DNA of 64,000 bases from DAIMFL01 sp964372215 (GTDB lineage Bacteria; Pseudomonadota; Alphaproteobacteria; Dongiales; Dongiaceae), in assembly GCA_964372215.1 (NCBI GenBank), contig CAYJQC010000003.1:62001-126000 (forward strand), read 5' to 3'. Every line of letters starts with the position of its first letter. The stretch's first letter is position 1. Below are positions 35,097 through 44,594 of the stretch, in pieces. Made by a program: the position numbers and the translations under genes. The notes below the pieces were generated by a model that saw nothing but the letters and a program-made list of their open reading frames with translations, had not been told where the DNA came from and did not search any database.

Positions 35097-36943
35097 GGTG
35101 CCGCACCGTCGGGCGCCAGGAACCAGGCGACGAACCAGGGCGACAGGCTGGGCAGCGGTCGCTGGCCGGCCGCCTCCGGCGTGGTCGCGAACAGCAGATC
35201 GCCGGCGATCTCGACGGCCTTGGCGGAATGTCGTGGCGACATGTTGGCGACGAGCTGCAGCGACGAGCCGTCGCCGAGCGCCCAGGACACGCGCAGGACG
35301 TCGTCGGCCAGAACGTCATAGCGCGCCGCGCCGCCGGGCAGGTTCTCCAGCCGCGAAACGATCTCGCGGTGGCGGATCGCGAGCAGGCGACGGTAGTAGG
35401 CGAGCCAGCCGCGATGTGGCTCCGTTGCCAGCGCAGCCCAGTCGAGAATGCCGCTGGAGAACGTGCCCGGCGCGATCGGGTCGGGAATCCGGGCGCGCGC
35501 CGCCTCGTCGGCGAATTCCGGGAAGCGGGCGAATTCCTGTCGCCGGCCCTGGCGCACGGCCTCCGCGAGGTCCGGTCCGAAGTCGCAGAAGAACGGGAAC
35601 GGCTGCGCCGCATCCCACTCCTCGCCCATGAACAGCAGGGGCACCGCCGGCGCCAGCAGCAGCACCGCGATGGCGGCGCGCAGGGCCTGGGGATCGGCGA
35701 GCGCACCGATGCGCTCGCCAAAGGCGCGGTTCCCGATCTGGTCGTGGTTCTGCAGGAAGGACACGAAGGCCGTCGGCGGCAGATGCCCGCTCGGCTCGCC
35801 GCGCGGACGGTTGTCGAAGTAGACGGCGGCATCGCCCTGGTAGACGAAACCCTCCGCCAGGGCGCGGCCGAGGCGCGCGGGCCGGTGGTCGCGGTAGTCG
35901 ACGTAGTACCCGCCGCTCTCGCCGGTGGTCAGACCGTGCAGCACATGATGGATATCGTCGTTCCACTGCGCCGTGTACCAGCCGGGCTGGCCGGCGGCGT
36001 CGCGCGACAGATAGCGGGCGATGTTCGCGCCGTTCTCGAGCACGAGGTGCACGTGCCGGTCGGCGGGAACGCTGCGGCGGACGGTTTCCGCCAGCTCGAT
36101 CAGGATATGGGTCGTGCTGTCGTCGCGGATGGCATTGACGGCGTCCAGGCGCAAGCCGTCGATGCCGAACTCCTCGATCCAGTACAGCGCATTGTGGATG
36201 AAGAAGTCGCGCACGGCCCGCGATCCCGGACCGTCGAAATAGATGCCTTCGCCCCACAGCGTCTTGTGCCGGTCGGTGAAGAACTGCGGCGCGTATTGGT
36301 GAAGGTAGTTCCCCTCCGGCCCGAAGTGGTTGTAGACGACGTCGACGAAGACCATCAGGTTGCGGTCGTGGGCGGCCTGCACCAGGGCCTTCAGGTCGTC
36401 GGGCCGGCCGTACTGGCGCTCCGGCGCGAAATGATACACGCCGTCATAGCCCCAGTTGTGACGGCCCGGCGATTCCGACAGCGGCATCAGCTCGATCGCC
36501 GTGACCCCGAGATCGACGAGATGGTCGAGCTTGCCGGCGATCCCGGCATAGCTGCCCTCGGGCGTGAAGGTGCCGGCATGGAGCTCGTAGAGCACGGTCT
36601 CGTGCCACGGCCGCCCGCGCCATTGCGCGTCGGCCCAGGCGAAGGAGGCGGGATCGACGACCTCGCTCGGGCCATGGACATCGTCGGGCTGGAAGCGCGA
36701 GGCGGGGTCGGGAACCGGACTCCCGCCATCGGCGACATAGGCGTAGCGGCTGCCCGGCACCGCCGCGTCGGTGGTCAGCTCGAACCAGCCATCCGCGTCC
36801 GCGCGCATCGGCAGCTCCGATGCCGTGCCCTTGGTCTCGAGCCGAATCGAGACCGTGCGGGCGCCCGGCGCCCACAGGCGAAAGCGTACGCCGCCGTTCG
36901 GCAGGACGCTGGCCCCGAAGGGCATGGCATGGCTGCGGTTCAT
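35093..36943 (-). CDS. treZ: Malto-oligosyltrehalose trehalohydrolase
   Basis: The 616-residue GH13 enzyme hydrolyses the bond next to the trehalose unit made by TreY. It starts with an N-terminal beta-sandwich (GVRFRLWAPGARTVSIRLE), then shows HVGTFTPEG-type HAGTFTPEGSY, WGYDGVYHFAPE, GLRLDAVNAIRDDS (nucleophile), and FLQNHDQIGNRAFGE. Its ATG at 36943 overlaps the glgX stop (ATGA), so the upstream extension of the open frame is rejected. The acid/base segment reads LVLENGANIARY, somewhat different from the usual AESD-type sequence of TreZ, but the Glu is present. Confidence 0.94.
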   Translation of the reverse strand: MNRSHAMPFGASVLPNGGVRFRLWAPGARTVSIRLETKGTASELPMRADADGWFELTTDAAVPGSRYAYVADGGSPVPDPASRFQPDDVHGPSEVVDPASFAWADAQWRGRPWHETVLYELHAGTFTPEGSYAGIAGKLDHLVDLGVTAIELMPLSESPGRHNWGYDGVYHFAPERQYGRPDDLKALVQAAHDRNLMVFVDVVYNHFGPEGNYLHQYAPQFFTDRHKTLWGEGIYFDGPGSRAVRDFFIHNALYWIEEFGIDGLRLDAVNAIRDDSTTHILIELAETVRRSVPADRHVHLVLENGANIARYLSRDAAGQPGWYTAQWNDDIHHVLHGLTTGESGGYYVDYRDHRPARLGRALAEGFVYQGDAAVYFDNRPRGEPSGHLPPTAFVSFLQNHDQIGNRAFGERIGALADPQALRAAIAVLLLAPAVPLLFMGEEWDAAQPFPFFCDFGPDLAEAVRQGRRQEFARFPEFADEAARARIPDPIAPGTFSSGILDWAALATEPHRGWLAYYRRLLAIRHREIVSRLENLPGGAARYDVLADDVLRVSWALGDGSSLQLVANMSPRHSAKAVEIAGDLLFATTPEAAGQRPLPSLSPWFVAWFLAPDGAAP

Positions 36944-39099
36944 GGCGTCACCGGCGGTTGAGTGCCGGCAGTCGGCCGACCGATGAGAACGACGACCGAG
37001 CGCGCCGCGACGGTGAATGCGGCGTCGCCGGCAAGCGGCGGCGCCGCCTTGAGCCCGGTCGGGCTGCTGGTGTCGATGACGGTGTCCCACTGCGCGACCG
37101 CGTCGATCTGCGGCAGGGCATAGGTCATGGGATCGTGATGGGCGTTGAAGACCACCAGCAGCGGATCGTCGACCAGCGCCGCGTCAGGCGGGCCCTCGTG
37201 GCCGGCGAGCAGGAAGCAGAGGCAGTGCGCTTCCGGATAGTCCCAGTCGGACTCGACCTTCTCGTGACCGGCCGGCGCCAGCCAGGTGACATCCTTCAGG
37301 GTGCTGTTGCCGATCGCGCCGCCGGTCAGGAAACGCTCGCGCCGCAGCCCGCGATGCTGCTTGCGCAGGGCCGCCAGGGTCCGGACGAAGCCGAGCAGCT
37401 TGCCGTCCGTCGCCTGCGGCCCGTGCCAGTCGACCCAGCCGATCTCGTTGTCCTGACAATAGGCGTTGTTGTTGCCCTGCTGGCCATTGCCGAACTCATC
37501 CCCCGCCAGCAGCATCGGCACGCCCTGGGACAGGAACAGGGTGGCCAGGAAATTGCGCTGCTGCCGGGCGCGGAGCTCCAGGATGGCGGGATTGTCGGTC
37601 GGCCCCTCGACGCCGCAGTTCCAGCTGTGGTTTGCGTCGGTGCCGTCGCGGCTGTCTTCCTGGTTCGCCGCATTGTGCTTGTGGTCGTAGCTGACCAGGT
37701 CGCGCAGGGTGAACCCGTCATGGGCGGTGATGAAGTTGATGCTGGCCCAGGGCCGGCGGGCGCGGTGGTCGAACAGGTCGCGAGACGCGCTGGTTCGGCT
37801 GGCGACCTCGCCGATGAGCCCGCCTTCGCCCTTCCAGAAGCGGCGCATGGTGTCGCGATACTTGTCGTTCCATTCGGCCCAGCCGGGCGGGAAGCCGCCG
37901 ACGCGATAGCCGTCCGGCCCCAGGTCCCAGGGCTCCGCGATCAGCTTGACGCGCGACAGCACCGGATCCTGGCGCACGGCGTCGAGAAAACCGGAATGCG
38001 GATCGAAGCCGCCATCGACCTCGCGCGCCAGGGTCGTCGCCAGGTCGAAGCGGAAGCCGTCGACATGCATCTGCTCGACCCAGTAGCGCAGGGAGTCCGT
38101 CACCATCTGCAGCACGCGGGGATGGTGCAGCCGCAGCGCGTTGCCGCAGCCGGTGAAATCCTCGTAGTAGCGCTCGTTGCCGGGCGTGAGGCGGTAGTAG
38201 GACAGGTTGTCGATGCCGCGAAAGCTGAGCGTCGGCCCGAGCTGGTTGCCCTCGGCGGTGTGATTGTAGACCACGTCGAGGATGACCTCGATGCCGGCTT
38301 CGTGCAAATGGCGGACCATCGCCTTGAACTCGCCGACATGCCCGCTGCCGAGATAGCGCGGATCGGGTGCGAAGAAGCCGATGGAGTTGTAGCCCCAGTA
38401 GTTCGTCAGCTTGCGCTCCACGAGATATCGATCGTCGACGAACGCATGGATCGGCAGCAGCTCGACCGCGGTGACGCCGAGCCGCTGCAGATGGTCGATG
38501 ACGCCCGGACTGGCCAGTCCGGCGAAGGTGCCGCGCAACTGCACCGGCACGTCCTCGCGTTGCTTGGTGAAGCCGCGCACATGCAGCTCGTAGATCACGC
38601 TGTCGGACCAGGGGACGGCGGGACGCCGGTCGTCGCCCCAGGTATGCGCGGTATCGACGACGACGGATTTCGAGATTTCCCGGGCGTTGTCGCGCCGATC
38701 GAAGGACAGGTCGACCCGGCGGCTGCCGACCTGATAGCCGAAATGCGCGTCGCTCCATTTCAGGCTGCCATGCAGCGACCTGGCGTAGGGATCCATCAGC
38801 AGCTTGTGATGATTGAAGCGGTGGCCGCGGCTCGGCTCGTACGGCCCGTAGACGCGATAGCCGTAGAGCATGCCGGGCCGCGCATCGGGCAGATAGCCGT
38901 GCCAAACCTCGTGGGTGTGCTCCGGCAGGGTGACGCGGCCGATCTCGCGATGCCCCTTGGGGTCGAAAATGCAGAGGTCGACGCGTTCCGCATGGGCGGA
39001 GAACAGCGCGAAGTTCACGCCCTTGCCGTCCCAGGTGGCGCCCAGGGGATTGGAGCTGCCCGGCTCCACCCGGAACAGGTCGGCGGCGGCGGAAGTCAT
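36940..39099 (-). CDS. glgX: Glycogen debranching enzyme
   Basis: The 719-residue isoamylase-type GH13 protein removes alpha-1,6 branches, preferring short outer chains left by phosphorylase. Visible motifs are NPLGATWDGKGVNFALFSAH at the N-terminus, WGYNSIGFFAPDPRY, GFRFDLATTLARE (nucleophile), LIAEPWDLGP (acid/base) and FITAHDGFTLRDLVSYD. The ATG at 39099 overlaps the glgB stop by four bases. It supplies linear malto-oligosaccharides to TreY and MalQ, encoded just downstream. Confidence 0.95.
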   Translation of the reverse strand: MTSAAADLFRVEPGSSNPLGATWDGKGVNFALFSAHAERVDLCIFDPKGHREIGRVTLPEHTHEVWHGYLPDARPGMLYGYRVYGPYEPSRGHRFNHHKLLMDPYARSLHGSLKWSDAHFGYQVGSRRVDLSFDRRDNAREISKSVVVDTAHTWGDDRRPAVPWSDSVIYELHVRGFTKQREDVPVQLRGTFAGLASPGVIDHLQRLGVTAVELLPIHAFVDDRYLVERKLTNYWGYNSIGFFAPDPRYLGSGHVGEFKAMVRHLHEAGIEVILDVVYNHTAEGNQLGPTLSFRGIDNLSYYRLTPGNERYYEDFTGCGNALRLHHPRVLQMVTDSLRYWVEQMHVDGFRFDLATTLAREVDGGFDPHSGFLDAVRQDPVLSRVKLIAEPWDLGPDGYRVGGFPPGWAEWNDKYRDTMRRFWKGEGGLIGEVASRTSASRDLFDHRARRPWASINFITAHDGFTLRDLVSYDHKHNAANQEDSRDGTDANHSWNCGVEGPTDNPAILELRARQQRNFLATLFLSQGVPMLLAGDEFGNGQQGNNNAYCQDNEIGWVDWHGPQATDGKLLGFVRTLAALRKQHRGLRRERFLTGGAIGNSTLKDVTWLAPAGHEKVESDWDYPEAHCLCFLLAGHEGPPDAALVDDPLLVVFNAHHDPMTYALPQIDAVAQWDTVIDTSSPTGLKAAPPLAGDAAFTVAARSVVVLIGRPTAGTQPPVTP

Positions 39100-41303
39100 G
39101 GGCGAATGGGCTGCAGGATCAGGCCCGACAGCGGCGGCAGCGTCAGGCTGATGGAATACGGCCGACTGTGACAGGGTACCGGCTCGGCCCCGACCGCGCC
39201 GCCGTTGCCGAGGCCGCTGCCGCCATAGCAGGCGGCATCGGAATTGAGCAGCTCTCGATAGCGGCCGGGCACGGGAACGCCGACCCGGTACTCCCGATGG
39301 GGAACCGGCGTGAAGTTGTAGGCGGCAACCGCGATCTCGCCGGCCTCGTCGCCGCGGCGCAGGAAGCACAGGATGCTGTTGTCGCGGTCGTTGCAGTCGA
39401 TCCATTCGAAGCCGTCGGCCTCGCAGTCGCGTTCGTGAAGCGCCGGCAGATCGCGGTAGAGATGGTTGAGGTCGCGGACCAGAAGCTGGATGCCCGCATG
39501 CTGCGGGTCGGCGAGCAGATGCCAGTCGAGGCCGGCGTCGTGGTTCCACTCGCGCTCCTGCGCGAGCTCGCCACCCATGAACAGCAGCTTCTTTCCGGGA
39601 TGTCCGTACATGAACGCGAAATAGGCGCGTAGATTGGCGAACTTCTGCCAGCGGTCGCCCGGCATCTTGCCGAGCAGCGAGCCCTTGCCGTGGACGACCT
39701 CGTCATGCGACAGCGGCAGCATGAAGTTCTCGGAGAACGCGTAGAGCAGCCCGAACGTCAGCTTGTCGTGATGATAGCTGCGATGGATCGGGTCGTGGCC
39801 CATGTACTCGAGGGTGTCGTGCATCCACCCCATGTTCCACTTGTAGCCGAAGCCGAGACCGCCGAGATAGGTCGGCCGCGACACCATCGGCCACGAAGTC
39901 GATTCCTCGGCCACGGTCATGATATCCGGCTCGCGCGTGTAGGCCAGCTCGTTGAGCCGCTTCAGGAAGTCGACCGCCTCGAGATTCTCGCGCCCGCCAT
40001 GAATGTTGGGCTCCCACTCGCCTTCGCCGCGGCTGTAGTCGAGGTAGAGCATTGAGGCGACCGCGTCGACGCGCAGCCCGTCGATGTGGAACCGCTCGAA
40101 CCAGTAGAGGGCGTTCGAGTGGAGGAAGTTGGCGACTTCCTTCCGGCCGTAGTTGTAGATCAGGGTATCCCAGTCGCGATGCAGGCCCTTGCGCGGATCG
40201 GCGTGCTCGTAGAGATGGGTGCCATCGAAATTGCCGAGGCCGTGGGCGTCGCCGGGGAAGTGGCCGGGCACCCAGTCGATGAGCACGCCGAGGCCGGCCC
40301 GGTGGCAGGAATCCACGAAAGCGCGGAAATCCTCGGGCGTGCCGAACCGGCTGGTCGGCGCGAACAGCCCGGTCGGCTGATAACCCCACGAGCCGTCGAA
40401 CGGGTACTCGCTGACCGGCAGCAGCTCGACATGGGTGAAGCCCATGCCGGCGACATAGGGCACCAGCTCGTCGCTCAGCTCGCGATAGGTGAGATAGCGA
40501 TTGCCGTCCTCCGGCTTGCGGCGCCATGACCCGAGATGCACCTCGTAGACCGCGATCGGCTCGGCGCGCTCGCTCGCCCGGGCCCGGCCGGCCATCCAGG
40601 CCTGATCGGACCAGGCGAACTCGTCCAGCCCGTACACGATCGAGGCGGTCTGCGGCGGGTGCTCGGCATGAAAGGCATAGGGATCGGCCTTGTGCGGCAG
40701 CACGGTGCCGTCCTCGGCCTTCACTTCGAACTTGTAGCGCTCGCCCGCCTGTACGCCGGGGATGAAGATCTCCCACACGCCGCAGTCATGGCGCAGCCGC
40801 ATGCAATGCCGGCGGCCGTCCCAGCCGTTGAAGTCGCCGACGACGCTCACCCGCCGGGCGTTCGGCGCCCAGACCGCGAAGGCCACGCCGCTCACGTCCT
40901 CCATGATCGTGGGATGGGCGCCGAGCTTGCGATAGGAGTCGAGGTGATTGCCCTCGCCCAGCAGGTGGATATCGAGATCGCCCAGCCAGGGCGGGAAGCG
41001 ATAGGGATCCTCGAGCTCCACGCCGCCGTCGTGGGAATCGACCAGCAGGCGATAGGCGAAGCGCCGCTTGCGTCCCTTGATCCGGCCGACGAACAGGCCG
41101 GCCTCGTGGACGCGCTCGAGCTCGGCCAGCGTGCGCCGCGTCTTGCGGTCGACGATCTTCACCGACAGCGCATCGGGCTGCAAGCTGCGCACGACCAGGC
41201 CGTTGCCATCGTCGTGCAGCCCGAGATACCCGAAGGGATCGCGGTGATCGCCGCCGACGATGGCCAGAATGTCGGCCAGCCCGGAGCGTTCGTCTCGGCC
41301 CAT
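39096..41303 (-). CDS. glgB: 1,4-alpha-glucan branching enzyme
   Basis: The 735-residue GH13/CBM48 protein is a full-length GlgB with two N-terminal beta-sandwich modules (about 1-215; VWAPNARRVSVVGDFNGWDG in the second). Catalytic motifs are GLRVDAVASMLYLDYSR, VAEESTSWP and LPLSHDEVVHGKGSL. It introduces alpha-1,6 branches into the glucan extended by GlgE. AGGA lies seven bases before the ATG at 41303, and the gene starts 14 bases after the treS-mak stop, so the far longer open frame upstream is wrong. Confidence 0.95.
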   Translation of the reverse strand: MGRDERSGLADILAIVGGDHRDPFGYLGLHDDGNGLVVRSLQPDALSVKIVDRKTRRTLAELERVHEAGLFVGRIKGRKRRFAYRLLVDSHDGGVELEDPYRFPPWLGDLDIHLLGEGNHLDSYRKLGAHPTIMEDVSGVAFAVWAPNARRVSVVGDFNGWDGRRHCMRLRHDCGVWEIFIPGVQAGERYKFEVKAEDGTVLPHKADPYAFHAEHPPQTASIVYGLDEFAWSDQAWMAGRARASERAEPIAVYEVHLGSWRRKPEDGNRYLTYRELSDELVPYVAGMGFTHVELLPVSEYPFDGSWGYQPTGLFAPTSRFGTPEDFRAFVDSCHRAGLGVLIDWVPGHFPGDAHGLGNFDGTHLYEHADPRKGLHRDWDTLIYNYGRKEVANFLHSNALYWFERFHIDGLRVDAVASMLYLDYSRGEGEWEPNIHGGRENLEAVDFLKRLNELAYTREPDIMTVAEESTSWPMVSRPTYLGGLGFGYKWNMGWMHDTLEYMGHDPIHRSYHHDKLTFGLLYAFSENFMLPLSHDEVVHGKGSLLGKMPGDRWQKFANLRAYFAFMYGHPGKKLLFMGGELAQEREWNHDAGLDWHLLADPQHAGIQLLVRDLNHLYRDLPALHERDCEADGFEWIDCNDRDNSILCFLRRGDEAGEIAVAAYNFTPVPHREYRVGVPVPGRYRELLNSDAACYGGSGLGNGGAVGAEPVPCHSRPYSISLTLPPLSGLILQPIRP

Positions 41304-41317
41304 TGCGGTTCCTTTCC

Positions 41318-44300
41318 TCAGGTCGCGTGGAACAGCAGGTTGACCGCGCCGGATACGGGAATGCCGACCCATGCCGGGCGGTTGGCCAGTTCGTAGCCGA
41401 TCTCGTAGAACAGCTTCTCCAGCATCGCGAGCTCGAGCAGTGCCTTGGCCGCCTTCTCGTCGCTGGGGTAGACGGGGCAGCCGGCGATGGTCTCGCGATA
41501 GGTATCCAGGAAGGCGGCGGTGGCCAGATCGCGCCAGGCCAGGGCATGCTCGACCAGGGCATCGCGCCGTTCGGGGTGACCGGCCGAGACCCGGTCGACC
41601 GCCGCCCACGCGGCGTAGTCGAAGGAGCGCAGCATGCCGGCCACGTCCTTGAGCGGTGTGTGCTTGCGCCGCCGATCGGCCAGCGGGCGCTTGGGTTCGC
41701 CCTCGAAGTCGAGAATGTAGAAGTCGTTCTGCGCGACCACCGCCTGCCCCAGGTGATAGTCGCCGTGGTGGCGGGTCTTCATCGCGTAGATCGAGGCCGG
41801 CAGCCGCGCACCGATCCGGCGCAGCACGTCGGCGCGCTTGTCGAGCAGCGGCGCGGCCCGCTCCGCCTGGTCGCCGGGCAGCGACTTGCGCCGGGCGGCG
41901 AGCGCCTGAAGGGCGGTGCGGGCGTCGGCACGGACCTGTCGGACGAAGGCCTCCAGGTCCTTGTCCGTGAGCGGCTCCGGGTGGAACGCCTTGTCCGACT
42001 TCGCGGGACAGAGCGCACGATGGAGCTCGGCCGTGCGGATTGCGAGCTGGCGCGCCTGCGCCAGATAGACGGCGTGCATGTCGGGGCGCGCGGCGAGTTC
42101 TTCGGGCGGCAGCACCATCGCTTCGTCCAGAAAGCGCTCGAGATAGGCAAGCGTATAGGACCAGGCGTCGCCCTGATTGCGCACGAAGCCGTGCAGGCAT
42201 CCGAGCGCCGTCGGCATGCCGTTGTCGTCGCGCAGCTCGATCGACCCCAGCAGCGGCGGGACATTGGCGAACTTCGCGACGTCGCCGAGGAAGCGGCCGA
42301 TCTCCACCTCGGGATGGACGCCCGCCTGCAGCCGTCGGTAGAGCTTGAGGACGACATAGTCCTCGACGAGGATCGAGGTGTTGCTCTGCTCGAGCCCGAG
42401 CAGCCGCACGACCGGTACCGCCGGAGCGGGCCGCGACGCGAACGCGGCTGTCGGCACGAACTCCAGCCGTCCCTGGGGCGCATCCAGCGTCACGCCATGG
42501 CGCACCCCATCGATCAGGGCGAGGGCGAATGCCTCGTCCGCCACCGCCTCATGCAAGGTGCCTTCATGCGGCCCCTTGCGCGCCTTGGCCAGGGTCAGGG
42601 CCTGGGTCTCCGGCGGCAGGGCGTGGATCGCGCGCCACTCGGCAGTCAGCGGCAGGAAGTAGCGCTGCGCGGGACGGCCGTCGGCGAGTTGTGCCTCGAC
42701 GATCGTCAGCAGCCAGCTCTGATCGGGACCGGCGAAGGGCACCGACGTCGCGATGCTCACCGATTCGAGCCCGGCATCCTTGCCGCCATACCACCGGCGC
42801 AGCGGCAGATATTGCCGCAGCACGTCGCGCTCGAGGATGGTCTTGCCGCGGCCCGAGGTGAGCGCCGGCCAGCCGCCGGTCATGACCAGGGTGACGTATT
42901 CCGGCGGATGCTCCGCCGCCGCGATGATCGCGGCCTCGGTGGCGCTCGGCGACTCCAGCAGGAACCAGAAGAAGGAATAGCCGTGCAGCGTCAGCCGGTA
43001 GTAGCCGTCGCCGATGGGCGGAAACGATATGCGCCCCATCATTTCGAGCGGAACCCGCCCCTTGAAGCTGGACAGATCCAGTTCCACGGACTGGGCCGAG
43101 CGCGACAGATTGGCGACGCACAGCACCGCCTCGTCGCCATACTCCCGCAGATACGCAAGAATCGACCGGTTGCTCGGGTACAGAAACACCAGCGTGCCCC
43201 GGCCGAACACCTTGCGGCCCTGGCGCACGGCGATCAGCCGCTTCATCCAGTTTAGCAGGGATGTCGGGTTGCGGCTCTGCGCCTCGACGTTCACCGCCTG
43301 GTAGCCGTAGATCGGGTCCATCAGCGGCGGCAGATAGAGCTGCGCCGGATCGGCCCGCGAGAAGCCGCCATTGCGGTCGGGGGTCCACTGCATCGGCGTG
43401 CGCACGCCGTCGCGGTCGCCGAGAAAGAAATTGTCGCCCATGCTGATCTCGTCGCCGTAATAGATGAACGGCGTGCCGGGCATCGACATCAGCAGGCTGT
43501 TCATCAGCTCGATCTTGCGGCGGTCGTTGTCCATCAGCGGGGCCAGGCGCCGGCGGATGCCGAGATTGAGCCGCGCCCGGCGGTCGGCGGCGTAGGTATT
43601 CCAGAGATAGTCGCGCTCGCTGTCGGTCACCATCTCGAGCGTCAGCTCGTCGTGGTTGCGCAGGAAGATCGCCCACTGGCAGCTGTCGGGGATCTCCGGC
43701 GTCTGCCGCATGATGTCGGTGATCGGGTGGCGGTCCTCCTGGGCGATGGCCATGTACATGCGCGGCATCAGCGGGAAGTGATAGGCCATGTGGCATTCGT
43801 CGCCGTCGCCGAAATAGCTCTGCACGTCCTCCGGCCACTGGTTGGCCTCCGCCAGGAACATGCGGTTCTTGTGCTTCCGGTCGAGCTCGGTGCGCAGCTC
43901 CTTCAGGACCGCGTGGGTTTCCGGGAGGTTCTCGTTGTTGGTGCCTTCGCGCTCGCGCAAGTACGGAATCGCATCGAGCCGCATGCCGTCGACGCCCATG
44001 TCGCACCAGTAGCGCATGGTGCTGACGACGGCCTTGATGATCTGCGGATTGTCGAAGTTGAGGTCGGGTTGGTGCGCAAAGAACCGGTGCCAGTAATAGG
44101 ACTGGGCGACCGGATCCCAGGACCAGTTCGAGCGCTCGGTGTCGGTGAAGATGATGCGGGTGTCGGCATACTTCTCGTCGGAATCGCTCCACACGTACCA
44201 GTCGCGGTAGTTCGATCCCGGCTTCGCCCGGCGGGCGCGCTGGAACCACGGATGGGCATCGGAGGTGTGGTTGATGACGAGCTCGGTGATGACGCGCAGG

Positions 44301-44584
44301 TTCCGCCGATGGGCCTCGCGCACGAAGCTGCGGAAGTCGCGAATCGTGCCATAGGACGGGTGTACGCCGCGGTAGTCGGCGATGTCGTAGCCGTCGTCGC
44401 GCAGGGGCGAGGGATAGAACGGCAGCAGCCAGATCGCGGAGACGCCGAGATCCTGCAGATAGTCGAGCTTCTGCGCCAAGCCGGCGAAGTCGCCGATTCC
44501 GTCGCCGTTACCGTCGAAGAACGCCTTGACGTGCAACTCGTAGACGATGACGTCCTTGTACCAGAGCGGATCCTCGGAAAGCAT
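41318..44584 (-). CDS. treS: Trehalose synthase-maltokinase fusion (TreS-Mak)
   Basis: The 1088-residue protein joins two enzymes. Residues about 1-550 are trehalose synthase (GH13): WYKDVIVYELHVKAFFDGNG, GMRLDAIPYLRERE (nucleophile), FLAEANQWPEDVQSYFG and FLRNHDELTLEMVTDSE; it interconverts trehalose and maltose. Residues about 565-1088 are maltokinase (Mak/Pep2), with RWYGGKDAGLESV near its start, HHGDYHLGQ near 940 and ILDFEGEPKRPLADRR near 957; it phosphorylates maltose to maltose-1-phosphate with ATP. The fusion is common in proteobacteria and actinobacteria and channels trehalose to GlgE, whose gene ends 10 bases upstream. AGGA sits eight bases before the ATG. Confidence 0.96.
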   Translation of the reverse strand: MLSEDPLWYKDVIVYELHVKAFFDGNGDGIGDFAGLAQKLDYLQDLGVSAIWLLPFYPSPLRDDGYDIADYRGVHPSYGTIRDFRSFVREAHRRNLRVITELVINHTSDAHPWFQRARRAKPGSNYRDWYVWSDSDEKYADTRIIFTDTERSNWSWDPVAQSYYWHRFFAHQPDLNFDNPQIIKAVVSTMRYWCDMGVDGMRLDAIPYLREREGTNNENLPETHAVLKELRTELDRKHKNRMFLAEANQWPEDVQSYFGDGDECHMAYHFPLMPRMYMAIAQEDRHPITDIMRQTPEIPDSCQWAIFLRNHDELTLEMVTDSERDYLWNTYAADRRARLNLGIRRRLAPLMDNDRRKIELMNSLLMSMPGTPFIYYGDEISMGDNFFLGDRDGVRTPMQWTPDRNGGFSRADPAQLYLPPLMDPIYGYQAVNVEAQSRNPTSLLNWMKRLIAVRQGRKVFGRGTLVFLYPSNRSILAYLREYGDEAVLCVANLSRSAQSVELDLSSFKGRVPLEMMGRISFPPIGDGYYRLTLHGYSFFWFLLESPSATEAAIIAAAEHPPEYVTLVMTGGWPALTSGRGKTILERDVLRQYLPLRRWYGGKDAGLESVSIATSVPFAGPDQSWLLTIVEAQLADGRPAQRYFLPLTAEWRAIHALPPETQALTLAKARKGPHEGTLHEAVADEAFALALIDGVRHGVTLDAPQGRLEFVPTAAFASRPAPAVPVVRLLGLEQSNTSILVEDYVVLKLYRRLQAGVHPEVEIGRFLGDVAKFANVPPLLGSIELRDDNGMPTALGCLHGFVRNQGDAWSYTLAYLERFLDEAMVLPPEELAARPDMHAVYLAQARQLAIRTAELHRALCPAKSDKAFHPEPLTDKDLEAFVRQVRADARTALQALAARRKSLPGDQAERAAPLLDKRADVLRRIGARLPASIYAMKTRHHGDYHLGQAVVAQNDFYILDFEGEPKRPLADRRRKHTPLKDVAGMLRSFDYAAWAAVDRVSAGHPERRDALVEHALAWRDLATAAFLDTYRETIAGCPVYPSDEKAAKALLELAMLEKLFYEIGYELANRPAWVGIPVSGAVNLLFHAT

Positions 44585-44594
44585 GCTTGCGGTC